Part shown: piece by piece, positions 36,649-45,272 of the stretch
Numbering within the stretch: the first letter of the stretch is position 1
How the letters are laid out: every line of letters begins with the position of its first letter
Origin: Roseomonas sp. KE0001
Lineage (GTDB): Bacteria; Pseudomonadota; Alphaproteobacteria; Acetobacterales; Acetobacteraceae
Direction of reading: 5' to 3'
Assembly (NCBI RefSeq): GCF_016107285.1
Contig: NZ_RCVQ01000001.1
Coordinates: 372,001 to 436,000, forward strand
DNA: 64,000 nucleotides
Program-made: the position numbers and the translations under genes
Notes under the pieces: model-generated
What the model was told of the DNA's origin: nothing
Database searches by the model: none
Seen by the model: only the letters and a program-made list of their open reading frames with translations

Positions 36649-37590
36649 TCACCGGCGCGGCGGCTCCGCGCCATCGGCGTCGATGACCGCCTGCATCTCC
36701 GCGCGGTCGACGGCGATCCGCACGCCGGCACGCTCCAGCTCCAGCAGCATGGCGGAGCGGGAATCCCGGTGGCCCCAGCCCCGGTTCAGCGCCTCCGTCA
36801 TCTCCTCCAGCGTCAGCGCGGCGAAGCGCATCGGCACGCCGACCTCGCGCCCCAGCGCGCAGGCCAGAGACACGTCCTTGTGCGCGAGCCGCAACTGGAA
36901 GGCAGGCGGGTCGTAGCTGTTGGGCAGGAACTGCTCGGTGACGCCGTCATAGGTGCGGCGGCGGCCGTGCACGCCCTGGCGGATGGCGGCGTAGAGCGCC
37001 AGCGGCTCCAGCCCGGCCTTGGCACCCATGGCGAAGACCTCGGCCATGATGGCGTTCAGCGCATAGCCGGAGAGGTTGTGCGCCAGCTTGGCGATGCTGC
37101 CGGCGCCGATGTCGCCGACCAGGATGGCGCGGTCGCCCATCGCGTCCAGCAGCGGGCGCACGCGGTCAAAAACGTCCCTGTCGCCACCGACGAAGAAGGC
37201 GAGCTTGCGGGTGGCGGCGCCGCGCGGGCCGCCGCTGATCGGCGCGTCGAGCACATGCAGCCCGCGCGCCGCCGCCGCCGCGTGCAGCGCCCGCACGGCG
37301 GACACGGCGTTGGTGGAGATATCGACGATGACGCCATCCGGCGCCATCGTGGCGATCAGCTCGGCTCCCACCGCCTCGACCTCCTTCGGGCCGGGCAGGG
37401 AGGTGAAGACGACCTCGCAGGCGGCGCCGAGGTCGCGCGCCGTCGCGGCCCAGCCCGCGCCGCCTTCCTCCAGCTTCGCCGCCGCCTCGCGCCGCATGTC
37501 GTGGACGACAAGCTCGACGCCCGGCGCGCGGGCGAGATTGGCGGCCATGCTGGCACCCATGGTGCCAAGCCCGATGAACCCGACCTTCAT
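36649..37590 (-). CDS. NAD(P)-dependent oxidoreductase, second HIBADH-family member
   Basis: A 313-residue beta-hydroxyacid dehydrogenase: GLGTMGASMAANLARAPGV at the N terminus, DAPISGGPRGAAT substrate loop and the Lys-containing GDIGAGSIAKLAHNLSGYAL. It is clearly only a distant relative of the 35667 protein, so the two probably act on different hydroxy acids. After beta-2 it has VVHDMRREAA, with Arg residues nearby, which leaves NAD or NADP open. It is translationally coupled (4-bp overlap) to the upstream CMD-family gene. Confidence 0.92.
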   Translation of the reverse strand: MKVGFIGLGTMGASMAANLARAPGVELVVHDMRREAAAKLEEGGAGWAATARDLGAACEVVFTSLPGPKEVEAVGAELIATMAPDGVIVDISTNAVSAVRALHAAAAARGLHVLDAPISGGPRGAATRKLAFFVGGDRDVFDRVRPLLDAMGDRAILVGDIGAGSIAKLAHNLSGYALNAIMAEVFAMGAKAGLEPLALYAAIRQGVHGRRRTYDGVTEQFLPNSYDPPAFQLRLAHKDVSLACALGREVGVPMRFAALTLEEMTEALNRGWGHRDSRSAMLLELERAGVRIAVDRAEMQAVIDADGAEPPRR

Positions 37591-37928
37591 GCCGTGGGTC
37601 CGCCGCGCTTCTCCAGCACCTCGGTCAGCACCTGCGCCGCCGACATCGCCGCGGGCCAGCCGGCGTAGAAGGCGAGATGCGTGATGGCGCCGGCGATCTC
37701 CTCCTGTGTCACGCCGTTGTCGAGGGCGCGGCCGATATGCACGCTGAGCTGCTCGGGCCGGTAGGTGGCGGCGAGGGCCGCCACCGTCACCAGGCTGCGG
37801 TCGCGCTTGGAGAGATCGGTGCGTTCCCAGAGATCGCTGTAGACCACGCCCTCCGTGTAGGCGACCAGCGCCGGCACCGTCTTGCGCACGCGGTCGCGCT
37901 GCGCGGATTGCGGGATGGGCTTGCTCAT
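37587..37928 (-). CDS. Carboxymuconolactone decarboxylase family protein
   Basis: A 113-residue CMD/AhpD-fold protein: VVYSDLWERTDLSKRDRSLV, then VHIGRALDNGVTQEEIAGAI and HLAFYAGWPAAMSAAQVL. It is the second CMD protein within 3 kb and differs clearly from the one at 35266; it lacks cysteines in the active-site helix. AGGAG lies 8 bases before the ATG. It is divergent from the Bug receptor; the 209-bp gap holds a GntR-like box. Confidence 0.9.
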   Translation of the reverse strand: MSKPIPQSAQRDRVRKTVPALVAYTEGVVYSDLWERTDLSKRDRSLVTVAALAATYRPEQLSVHIGRALDNGVTQEEIAGAITHLAFYAGWPAAMSAAQVLTEVLEKRGGPTA

Positions 37929-38029
37929 TCCTGGCACTCCTGGCGTCGCCGGCCGCCTTCCGCGTCCGGTCGGTTTCGTCCCGGACCGGAGCTTATGGCC
38001 CCTGGAGGCGTCCGGCAATGCTTCGTAAG

Positions 38030-38042
38030 ATTGACAGACAAA
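38030..38042. promoter_or_regulatory. Second copy of the ATTGACAGACAA box
   Basis: ATTGACAGACAAA shares its first 12 bases with the site at 35212. It again contains TTGACA (38031-38036) with a weaker -10-like TACCGG 18 bases on (38055-38060). It lies between the divergent CMD-family gene and the Bug receptor gene. The shared arrangement suggests joint control by the regulator at 34367. Confidence 0.5.
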
Positions 38043-38137
38043 ATCGCGGTGGGCTACCGGCAATGCACCGGCCGAGGCGGGCGGCCCTCGGGCTTGCCCG
38101 ACGAAGAAGCCTCGACGACACAGGAAGGAGATTGTCC

Positions 38138-39112
38138 ATGCGACGCAGGTTCTGGATCGCGACGGTCCTGGCGCTGTGCTGCGGCGACGGCGCCGTGGCG
38201 CAGGAATTCCCGGCCCGCACCGTCACCATGATCGTGCCCTCCGCCCCCGGCGGCACGCTCGATGCGCTGGGCCGGCTGATGGCGCAGGGCATGGCGGAGA
38301 CCCTCGGCCAGAACGTGGTCGTCGAGAATGTCAGCGGCGCCGGCAGCATCGTCGGCATGCAGCGCCTGGTGCGCTCGGCGCCCGATGGCTACACCATCGG
38401 CTTCGGCAACCTGGGCTCGCTGGCCGCGAATGTCGCGATCACGAAGGAGCTGGGCTTCGACCCCCGCAAGGACCTGACGCCGATCGGCATCGTCGCCAAT
38501 GTGCCGATGGTGATCGCGGCCAGCAACAAGTCGGGCGCGCGGGATCTCGGCACGCTGCTGGCGCGCATCCGCGAGCGCGGCGACGGCGTGACCTTCGGCA
38601 CGCCCGGCACCGGCACCACCGGCCATCTGGCGCCCGCCTATCTGCTGTCGCTGACCCGGCTGCAGGCGACCCTGGTGCCCTATCGCGGCGCCGGCCCGGC
38701 GATGAGCGACCTGGCCTCCGGCACGGTGGACGCGGTGATCGACCAGACAGTGACGATGATCCCCGCCCATCGGGGCGGCACCGCCCGGGCCCTGGCCGTG
38801 ACCGGCAGCCGGCGCCTGGCGCAGCTGCCCGATGTGCCCACCTTCGCCGAGGCCGGCGTGCCCGAGTTCGACATGGTGATCTGGAACGCCATCGTCGGGC
38901 CCAGGGACATCCCGGCTCCGGCGGCGCGGCGCCTGGGGGAGGCCGTCGAGGCGGCGCTGGCCAGCCCGGCCGTGGCCAGCCGCTTCGCCGAGCTGGCGAC
39001 GACCGCCCCGGCGCCGGAGGAGCGGGGTCCCGAGGTGCTGCGGCGGCGCATCGCGGCCGATGTCGAGCGCTGGATCCAGGTGGTGAAGGACGCCGGCATC
39101 ACGCCGCAGTAG
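38138..39112 (+). CDS. Bug family tripartite tricarboxylate transporter receptor
   Basis: A 324-residue periplasmic solute receptor of the TctC/Bug family. The signal peptide is RRRFWIATVLALCC with cleavage near GAVAQ. Family motifs are FPARTVTMIVPSAPGGTLD, NVVVENVSGAGSIVGMQRLV, APDGYTIGFGNLGS, VPYRGAGPAMSDLASGTVD and LPDVPTFAEAGVPEF. AGGAAGGAG precedes the ATG at 38138. No tctA or tctB membrane genes are adjacent, as is usual for the many orphan Bug receptors. The ligand is probably a carboxylate. Confidence 0.93.
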   Translation: MRRRFWIATVLALCCGDGAVAQEFPARTVTMIVPSAPGGTLDALGRLMAQGMAETLGQNVVVENVSGAGSIVGMQRLVRSAPDGYTIGFGNLGSLAANVAITKELGFDPRKDLTPIGIVANVPMVIAASNKSGARDLGTLLARIRERGDGVTFGTPGTGTTGHLAPAYLLSLTRLQATLVPYRGAGPAMSDLASGTVDAVIDQTVTMIPAHRGGTARALAVTGSRRLAQLPDVPTFAEAGVPEFDMVIWNAIVGPRDIPAPAARRLGEAVEAALASPAVASRFAELATTAPAPEERGPEVLRRRIAADVERWIQVVKDAGITPQ

Positions 39113-39177
39113 AGCGTGATCGCCTGAGGTGGCTTCACCGAAAGGCGTGACTCACGCGATCGAGCTCATGACACAGC

Positions 39178-39211
39178 GCGTTTGCCGTGAGCCGGTGCGA
39201 ACGGAGAACGC
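39178..39211. repeat. Dispersed intergenic repeat, copy A
   Basis: A 34-base core starting GCGTTTGCCGTGAGCC and ending GAACGC has imperfect inverted ends (GCGTT / GAACGC). It matches 31 of 34 bases of the element at 52617. Preceding bases from about 39111 also form small hairpins (CACCGAAAGGCGTG). It lies in the gap after the Bug receptor gene. Confidence 0.7.
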
Positions 39212-39228
39212 GATGGGCGCCGGGCTTC

Positions 39229-39966
39229 CTACCAGGGCAGGTCGATCCAGGAGAGGTGGCCGCCCTTGCCGGCGCCGGTGTCGAGGAAGACGGCGCGCCC
39301 CCCCGCGGCGGAGACGGCGACGAAGGGGCGGCCGTTCAGGCTGCGAAGCTCGTGGCCGCAATAGACGGTGATGCCCGAGGGGATGCGGTGCACCCAGTTG
39401 TGCAGCCGCTCGGGATAGCCGTCCTCCCGAGTGCGGCTTGTCACCTGGCCGAACAGGGCGCGCGGGACCAGCCCTTCCGGCTTCGCCGAGCCGGCATCGG
39501 GCGGCGAGGGCTCGCGCAGCATGCGCGGATGAAAGCCACCATGGACGAAGAGCCAGGGGCCGAGACGGATCCAGGCCGGGGCGGCGGCGATGGCCGCGAG
39601 CGCCCGCTGCTTCAGCGCCGCGCCGTCCGGGGCCGCCTCGAGCTGCGCCAGGGTGACGCCGAGCCCCTCGGGGTCGGGCCGGACCATGGCGCCGGCCAGC
39701 GCGCGGCGCAGCTTGTGGTCGTGATTGCCGAGGATGAAGAGGCCCTGCCCGCTGTCCAGCAGGTCGAAGGCCATGCGCAGCGTGGCGGGATTGTCCGGCC
39801 CCCGGTCGGTCAGGTCGCCGAGCTGCAGCACGAAGAGCCGCTTCTCGGCCGCGCCCTCGATGGCGCTGGCGAAGGCGCGGGCGTCGCCATGCACGTCGCC
39901 CACCACGCGCAGCCCCCTGAAGTCGTGCTTGAGCCGGGTCAGCAGGGCGAAGGACGGTCCGGTCAT
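39229..39966 (-). CDS. Metallophosphoesterase (PPP-type serine/threonine phosphatase-like)
   Basis: A 245-residue calcineurin-like phosphoesterase. Metal-binding motifs appear in order: VVGDVHGDARAF, LQLGDLTDRGPDN, FILGNHDHKLRR, LFVHGGFHPRML and TVYCGHELRS. This GDVHG-GDxxDRG-GNHD pattern is that of the PPP/ApaH/PrpE group, which acts on phosphoproteins or dinucleoside polyphosphates. The ATG at 39966 overlaps the photolyase stop by 4 bp, so it is part of the leftward repair operon by position. Confidence 0.88.
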   Translation of the reverse strand: MTGPSFALLTRLKHDFRGLRVVGDVHGDARAFASAIEGAAEKRLFVLQLGDLTDRGPDNPATLRMAFDLLDSGQGLFILGNHDHKLRRALAGAMVRPDPEGLGVTLAQLEAAPDGAALKQRALAAIAAAPAWIRLGPWLFVHGGFHPRMLREPSPPDAGSAKPEGLVPRALFGQVTSRTREDGYPERLHNWVHRIPSGITVYCGHELRSLNGRPFVAVSAAGGRAVFLDTGAGKGGHLSWIDLPW

Positions 39967-41399
39967 CTCCCCGCCTTCAACGAACGAAGCGCCGCCAGGG
40001 CGCGCGCGCGCCCGCTCTCGTGATCCACCACCGGCGCCGGATAGGTCTCGCCCAGGCGCAGCCCTGCCTGCTCCAGCACCGCCGCCGGGGCCTGCCAGGG
40101 GCGGTGCAGCCACCGTGACGGCAGCTTCGCCAGTTCCGGGACGAAGTCCCGCACATAGCTGCCCTCGGGGTCGAACTTCTCGCCCTGCAGCACGGGGTTG
40201 AAGACGCGGAAATAGGGCGAGGCATCGCTGCCGCAGCCGGCGATCCACTGCCAGTTGGCGCTGTTGTTGGCGAGGTCGGCATCGACCAGCGTGTCCCAGA
40301 ACCACGCCTCGCCCTCCCACCAGGGCTGCAGCAGGTGCTTCACCAGCAGGCTGCCGGCGATCATCCGCACGCGGTTGTGCATCCAGCCATGCTTCCAGAG
40401 CTGGCGCATCCCGGCATCGACGATGGGATAGCCGGTCAGCCCCCGTTGCCAGGCGCGCAGCAGGCGGCGGTCGGGCTCGTAGGGGAAGTCGCGGTAGGCC
40501 GCGCGCAACGGCTGCTCCGGCATCTCGGGGCGGTGGCAGAGCAGGCTGTGGTTGAAGTCCCGCCAGAGGATCTCGCGCAGGAAGGTGTCGGCCGCCCCGG
40601 CGGGGGCGCCGCCGCCGCGCGTGGCGTGCCAGAGCCGGCGGGGCGAGATCTCGCCCCAGTGCAGGTGGGGGGAGAGGCGGGAGGAGCCGTCCTCGCCCGG
40701 CCGGTCGCGGCCCCGGGCGTAGTCGGGCAGGCCGTCCTCCAGGAATTCGCGCAGCCGTGCCTCGGCGCCGGCCTCGCCGGGCGTCCAGTATTCGGGGAAG
40801 GCGGCGGCCCAGTCTCCCTCGCGCCGCGGCGGCAGCAGGCCGAGCCGCTCCAGCGCCAGGCCCTTCGGTGGCCGGGCGGGACCGCGCAGCCGGTCCGGGG
40901 CCGGCAGGGGCGGCGGCGGCTCGCCCAGGGCCAGGGCCGCGCGGGCGAAGGGGGTGTAGACGGAATAGGGCCTGCCCTGGCCGGTGCGCAGCCGATCGGG
41001 CGGCAGCAGGGTGGCGCCGGGATGCCGGTTCAGGCTCTGGCCCTGCCGGGCCAGGGCCGCCTCCACCGCCGCCTCCTGTGCGCGCGCCCAGGGGGCGATG
41101 CCGGCACTGACCGCGATGGAGGCGGCGCCGGTTTCCTCGGCCAGCCGGGGCAGGAGCCGCGCCGCCTCGCCCTGGAGCAGCAGCAGCGGCACGCCACGGT
41201 CGCGGTAGGCGGCGGAGAGCGCGGCCAGGGAGTGGTGCAGCCACCAGCGCGCCGCGCCACCCGGCGCCCAGCGGCCGGCCGCCGCCTCGTCCAGAACATA
41301 AACCGGCAGCACCCGCCCTTCCGCGGCGGCGGCCAGGGCCGGATGGTCGGCCAGCCGCAGGTCGTGCCGCAGCCACAGGAGGGAAAGGGGCTCGCTCAT
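39963..41399 (-). CDS. phrB: Deoxyribodipyrimidine photolyase (class I)
   Basis: A 478-residue photolyase that uses blue light and FADH- to split cyclobutane pyrimidine dimers. The N-terminal antenna domain starts LLWLRHDLRLADHPAL. The C-terminal FAD domain shows YSVYTPFARAAL, RLSPHLHWGEISPRRLWHA, FLREILWRDFNHSLL, YPIVDAGMRQLWKHGWMHNR, WEGEAWFWDTLVDADLANN and SANWQWIAGCGSDASPYFR. The tryptophans of the electron-transfer chain appear to be present. It overlaps both neighbours by 4 bp. Confidence 0.94.
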   Translation of the reverse strand: MSEPLSLLWLRHDLRLADHPALAAAAEGRVLPVYVLDEAAAGRWAPGGAARWWLHHSLAALSAAYRDRGVPLLLLQGEAARLLPRLAEETGAASIAVSAGIAPWARAQEAAVEAALARQGQSLNRHPGATLLPPDRLRTGQGRPYSVYTPFARAALALGEPPPPLPAPDRLRGPARPPKGLALERLGLLPPRREGDWAAAFPEYWTPGEAGAEARLREFLEDGLPDYARGRDRPGEDGSSRLSPHLHWGEISPRRLWHATRGGGAPAGAADTFLREILWRDFNHSLLCHRPEMPEQPLRAAYRDFPYEPDRRLLRAWQRGLTGYPIVDAGMRQLWKHGWMHNRVRMIAGSLLVKHLLQPWWEGEAWFWDTLVDADLANNSANWQWIAGCGSDASPYFRVFNPVLQGEKFDPEGSYVRDFVPELAKLPSRWLHRPWQAPAAVLEQAGLRLGETYPAPVVDHESGRARALAALRSLKAGR

Positions 41400-42124
41400 G
41401 CGATGGATGTGGGTTCGGGCGCCGGCATGGCCATGGCCGCCGCCAGATGCCGCATCGGCCCCACCGCCGCGCTGAACAGCCGTTCGCGCCCCAGCAGGAA
41501 GGCGCGGCCGCCGCGCGGGAAGAGCGCGGCGATGGGCGGGGCGGTGATGGCGAGCCCGCCGGTATAGGCGCCGAAGGCCGGCAGCAGCACGCGCCGCGCA
41601 TCGGCCAGGAAGCAGGGCCGCGTCACCGGGCCGCAGCGCGTCGGCATGCTGGCCTTGGGATGGAAATGGCCGCTCAGCTCGAAGCCGGCGCCGCTGCCCG
41701 GCACGCCCTGGTGGCGAAACACCAGCGGGCCGAGCCGAAATTCCTCCACCGCCTCGCCCGGCAGGCCGGCCGGCGCCACGGGATCGTGGTTGCCCAGCAC
41801 CCAGCACACCTGCCGCCCGGCCAGCAGGGCGCCGAGCGCCGCGCGGTCGGCCGTGGCCAGGCGGCCGGCGCCGGCCGCGTCATGGAAGGAATCGCCCAGG
41901 AAGACGATCTGCTCCGGCGCGTAGCGGCGCAACGGCGCGGCCAGCCGCGCCAGGGTCTCGCGCGTGTCATAGGGCGGCAGCATCTGGCCCCGCATGGCGA
42001 AGTGGCTGCCCTTCTCGAGGTGCAGATCGGCGACGGCGAGCAGCTTGCGGGCGGGCCAGAACAGCACCCCGGCGGGATCGAGGGCCAGGCGCTCGCCGGC
42101 GAGGTGGAAGGGCGCGGAAATCAT
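41396..42124 (-). CDS. pdeM: Ligase-associated DNA damage response endonuclease PdeM
   Basis: A 242-residue metallophosphoesterase: LLAVADLHLEKGSHFAMRG, VFLGDSFHDAAGAGRL, CWVLGNHDP and ELSGHFHPKASM. These features fit PdeM, a nuclease encoded with the Lhr-type helicase, an exonuclease and an ATP-dependent ligase in many bacteria. Here it lies 48 bp after the helicase gene and directly before the photolyase, overlapping it by 4 bp. The C-terminal tail after ITAPPIAALFPRGGRAFLLG is variable. Confidence 0.92.
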   Translation of the reverse strand: MISAPFHLAGERLALDPAGVLFWPARKLLAVADLHLEKGSHFAMRGQMLPPYDTRETLARLAAPLRRYAPEQIVFLGDSFHDAAGAGRLATADRAALGALLAGRQVCWVLGNHDPVAPAGLPGEAVEEFRLGPLVFRHQGVPGSGAGFELSGHFHPKASMPTRCGPVTRPCFLADARRVLLPAFGAYTGGLAITAPPIAALFPRGGRAFLLGRERLFSAAVGPMRHLAAAMAMPAPEPTSIA

Positions 42125-42172
42125 TGCTTCAACTGCGTTACCGGAGGGCGGGGCGGGCGGGAAGGGGGTTCT

Positions 42173-44710
42173 TCACACGGCGCCGTGGCGCAGGCGGTGG
42201 CTGGCGCGGCGCGCCGGGCGGGGGCGGCGCGTGCGGGGCGGGCGCGGTTCCGGCGCTGGCGGATAGAGCATCTCCAGGCCCAGGCTGCCGGTGAAGTGGT
42301 CGGCGCCGTCGGTGGCCTCCTCGACCAGCGCCTCGGCCTCGGCCAGCAGCGCGTCCTCGGCGCTGCCGGAGACCCATTCGCGACCCTCCTCGATCAGCGC
42401 CGGCACCGCCAGCGGCGAGACGCGGTCGAGCGCGACGTGGCGGATGCGCCCGCGCACCCGCGCCAGCAGCGCGCCGATGCGGCCGACATCGGTCAGGCCC
42501 GCCGCCGCCTCGGCCCGCGTGGCGCGCAGCAGGATGTGGTCGGGCTCGTGCCGGCGCAGCACGTCGTAGATCAGGTCGGCCGACATGGTCATCTGCCGGC
42601 CGGACTTCTCCTGCCCGGGATGGTTCTTCTCCAGCAGCCCGGCGATGGTGGCGATGTTGCGGAAGGTCCGGCGCAGCATGGAGCTGTCGGCCATCCATTC
42701 CTCCAGCTCCTCGCCCAGCAGATCCTCGGCGAAGAGATGGTCGAGGTCGGTGGGCGGGAAGGCCGACCAGGTGGCGATGACATAGTCGGTGGCCAGGAAG
42801 CCGAGCGGCGCCTGGCCCATCCGTTCCATCCGCCGCGTCAGCAGCATGCCGAGCGTCTGATGCGCCAGCCGCCCCTCGAAGGCATAGGCGACGAGGAACC
42901 AGCGCCCCTCGCGCGGGAAGGTCTCGACCAGCAGCCCCTCGCGATCCGGCAGCTCGGAGGCATGGCGCTGCAGCCGCAGCCACTCCCGCACCGGCTCGGG
43001 CAGGGCGCGCCATTGCCGCGGATCGGCCAGGATGGCGCGCACGCGCCGGGCCAGATGGGTCGAGAGCGGCATCCGGCTGCCGGCATAGGCGGGCACGCGC
43101 GGCTCGCCCTCGCCACCCGGCGAGACGACGACGGCCATGGGCTCCAGCCGCTCGTAGCGCAGCAGCCGGCCGGCGAAGACGAAGCACTGGCCCGGCTCCA
43201 GGGTCGAGACGAACCATTCCTCCACCTCGCCCAGGACCGGGCCGCCGCGCAGCTTCACCTTCATCAGCGGCGTCTCGACGATGGTGCCGAGGTTCATGCG
43301 GAACTGCCGCACCACATGGCCGTTGCGCGGGTGCAGCCGGCCCTCGCTGTCGCGGAACAGCTTGCGGAACCGCTCATAGCCGGCGAGCGCGTAGCCGCCA
43401 TCCTCCACGAAGCGCAGCGTGTCGTCGAAATCGTGGCGGGAGAGGGCGGCATAGGGCGCGGCGCGCGTCACCTCGGCGAAGAGCTCGTCCGGGTGGAAGG
43501 GGCCGTGGCAGGCCATGGCCAGCATGTGCTGCGCCAGCACGTCGAGCCCCCCGGGGCGCGGCGGATCGCCATCCACCTCGCCCGCCGCCACGGCCTGGAT
43601 GGCGGCACGGCATTCGATCACCTCGAACCGGTTGGCCGGCACCAGCAGGGCGGAGGAAGCCTCGTCCATGCGGTGATTGGCGCGGCCGACCCGTTGCAGC
43701 AGCCGCGCCACGCCCTTGGGCGCGCCGACCTGGATCACCTGGTCCACCGCGCCCCAGTCGATGCCGAGATCGAGCGAGGCGGTGGCGACCACGGCGCGCA
43801 GCCGCCCCGAGGCCATGGCGGCCTCGACCTTGCGGCGCTGCTCGATGGTGAGCGAGCCGTGGTGGAGCGCGATCGGCAGGTTGTCGTCGTTCAGCTTCCA
43901 CAGCGCCTGGAAACAGAGTTCGGCCTGGGCGCGGGTGTTGACGAAGACGATGCTGACCGCCGCCCGGCGCAGCCGCTCATAGACATCGGGCATCGAGGCC
44001 AGGCCCATATGCCCGCCCCAGGGCAGCTTGCCGGCGGGCAGGATGACATCGAGCGCCGGCGCCGCGCCGCCCGTGGCGCGGACCTGCGCCACGGACCCCG
44101 CGCGCGCATCCGGCGCCAGCCAGGCGGCGATGGCCTCCGGATGCGCCACCGTGGCGGAGAGGCCGACACGGCAGGAGCCGGGCGCCAGGGCCGAGAGGCG
44201 GGAGAGGCAGAGGGCCAGCTGGTCGCCCCGCTTGGTGCCGGCCAGCGCGTGCACCTCATCCACCACCACCCGCCTGAGCCCGCCGAAGAAGGCCGCCGCA
44301 TCCGGCAGGGATAGCAGCAGGGTCAGGCTTTCGGGCGTGGTCAGCAGGATCTGCGGCGGGGCCTGCCGCTGCCGGGTGCGGCGATTGGCCGGGGTGTCGC
44401 CGGTCCGGGTCTCGACCGTGATGGTGAGGCCCATCTCCTCGATCGGCGCCAGAAGGTTGCGCGCGATGTCCACCGCCAGCGCCTTCAGCGGCGAGATGTA
44501 GAGGGTGTGCAGCCGCTCCCCCGCATCGGCCCCGGCCAGTTCGATCAGGCTGGGCAGGAAGCCGGCCAGCGTCTTGCCGCCGCCGGTCGGCGCGACCAGC
44601 AGGGCGGAGCGGCCCTGGCGCGCCGCCTCCAGCATCGCCAGCTGGTGCGGGCGGGGCCGCCAGCCGCGGGCGGTGAACCAGCGGGCGAAGGGTTCCGGCA
44701 ATGTTCCCAT
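42173..44710 (-). CDS. Ligase-associated Lhr-type DEXH helicase
   Basis: An 845-residue superfamily 2 helicase of the Lhr-core type. Visible motifs are the Q-like WRPRPHQLAMLEAARQG, Walker A PTGGGKTLAGFLPS, TPESLTLLLS, VVVDEVHALAGTKRGDQLAL (DEVH), GLSATVAHPEAIA, IVFVNTRAQAELCFQ, and motifs V/VI in TASLDLGIDWGAVDQV and RLLQRVGRANHRMDE. A long C-terminal region follows, with the DUF4549/Lhr WH-type content. The start ATG at 44710 is chosen over a longer frame that runs into the lipoprotein gene. It is a 3'-5' helicase thought to act in DNA damage responses with PdeM. Confidence 0.94.
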   Translation of the reverse strand: MGTLPEPFARWFTARGWRPRPHQLAMLEAARQGRSALLVAPTGGGKTLAGFLPSLIELAGADAGERLHTLYISPLKALAVDIARNLLAPIEEMGLTITVETRTGDTPANRRTRQRQAPPQILLTTPESLTLLLSLPDAAAFFGGLRRVVVDEVHALAGTKRGDQLALCLSRLSALAPGSCRVGLSATVAHPEAIAAWLAPDARAGSVAQVRATGGAAPALDVILPAGKLPWGGHMGLASMPDVYERLRRAAVSIVFVNTRAQAELCFQALWKLNDDNLPIALHHGSLTIEQRRKVEAAMASGRLRAVVATASLDLGIDWGAVDQVIQVGAPKGVARLLQRVGRANHRMDEASSALLVPANRFEVIECRAAIQAVAAGEVDGDPPRPGGLDVLAQHMLAMACHGPFHPDELFAEVTRAAPYAALSRHDFDDTLRFVEDGGYALAGYERFRKLFRDSEGRLHPRNGHVVRQFRMNLGTIVETPLMKVKLRGGPVLGEVEEWFVSTLEPGQCFVFAGRLLRYERLEPMAVVVSPGGEGEPRVPAYAGSRMPLSTHLARRVRAILADPRQWRALPEPVREWLRLQRHASELPDREGLLVETFPREGRWFLVAYAFEGRLAHQTLGMLLTRRMERMGQAPLGFLATDYVIATWSAFPPTDLDHLFAEDLLGEELEEWMADSSMLRRTFRNIATIAGLLEKNHPGQEKSGRQMTMSADLIYDVLRRHEPDHILLRATRAEAAAGLTDVGRIGALLARVRGRIRHVALDRVSPLAVPALIEEGREWVSGSAEDALLAEAEALVEEATDGADHFTGSLGLEMLYPPAPEPRPPRTRRPRPARRASHRLRHGAV

Positions 44711-44768
44711 GGAGACGCCCGGTATGGCGCCACGGCGCGGCTCTGCCAAGCTTGGCCGTTCAGCGGGG

Positions 44769-45272
44769 CTACTGCAACGCGCCCCAGCGCTCCACGGCCG
44801 GTTCGGCGATGGCCCATTTCCAGCCCTCCGACTGCCGGCAGACGGTGGTGACGAAGATCCCGGCGGGCGGGCCCTCGGGGGTTTCGCCCGCCAGGGTGAA
44901 CAGCGCCTCGCGGCATTGCGCCAGGGGCGTGTCGAGCAGCCGGACCAGCCGCACCGTTCCCTCGGCGTCCTTGTAGCCGAAGGGCAGGCCATGCCCGGCC
45001 TTCCAAGGCCGGACCTCCTCCGGCCCGAGGTCGCCGATGACGGCGGCGATGGCGTCCTGCTCGTCCTGCTGGAGGCCGCGCATCCAGCTCGCCACCATGG
45101 CGTCCGTCGCCACCCGCACGCCGAGGCCGACCGCGTAGCCGACGGCCACATTGGTGGTCACGGCGCCGGTCACCAGGCCGCTGGCGCCACCGGCGATGCC
45201 GCCGGCGATCTCGCAGCCGCCGAGCAGCGGCAGGGCGAGCAGCAGGGCGCCGGCGCGGAGCGCCAGCCTCAT
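44769..45272 (-). CDS. Putative lipoprotein, paralogue of the next gene
   Basis: A 167-residue lipoprotein with lipobox LPLLGGC (Cys about 20), a glycine/alanine-rich segment (GGIAGGASGLVTGAVTTNV) and a C-terminal domain with Cys in LAQCREALF and VCRQSEGWKWAIAEPA. It ends in ERWGALQ. The same ending and layout occur in the neighbouring upstream gene, so the two are a tandem duplication. I do not recognise the family. It overlaps its partner by 4 bp. Confidence 0.75.
   Translation of the reverse strand: MRLALRAGALLLALPLLGGCEIAGGIAGGASGLVTGAVTTNVAVGYAVGLGVRVATDAMVASWMRGLQQDEQDAIAAVIGDLGPEEVRPWKAGHGLPFGYKDAEGTVRLVRLLDTPLAQCREALFTLAGETPEGPPAGIFVTTVCRQSEGWKWAIAEPAVERWGALQ

Noticed and set aside
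41447-44314. 955-codon rightward open frame
   Set aside because: Antisense to pdeM and the Lhr-type helicase, with His/Gln/Arg-rich composition typical of shadow frames and no domain motif.
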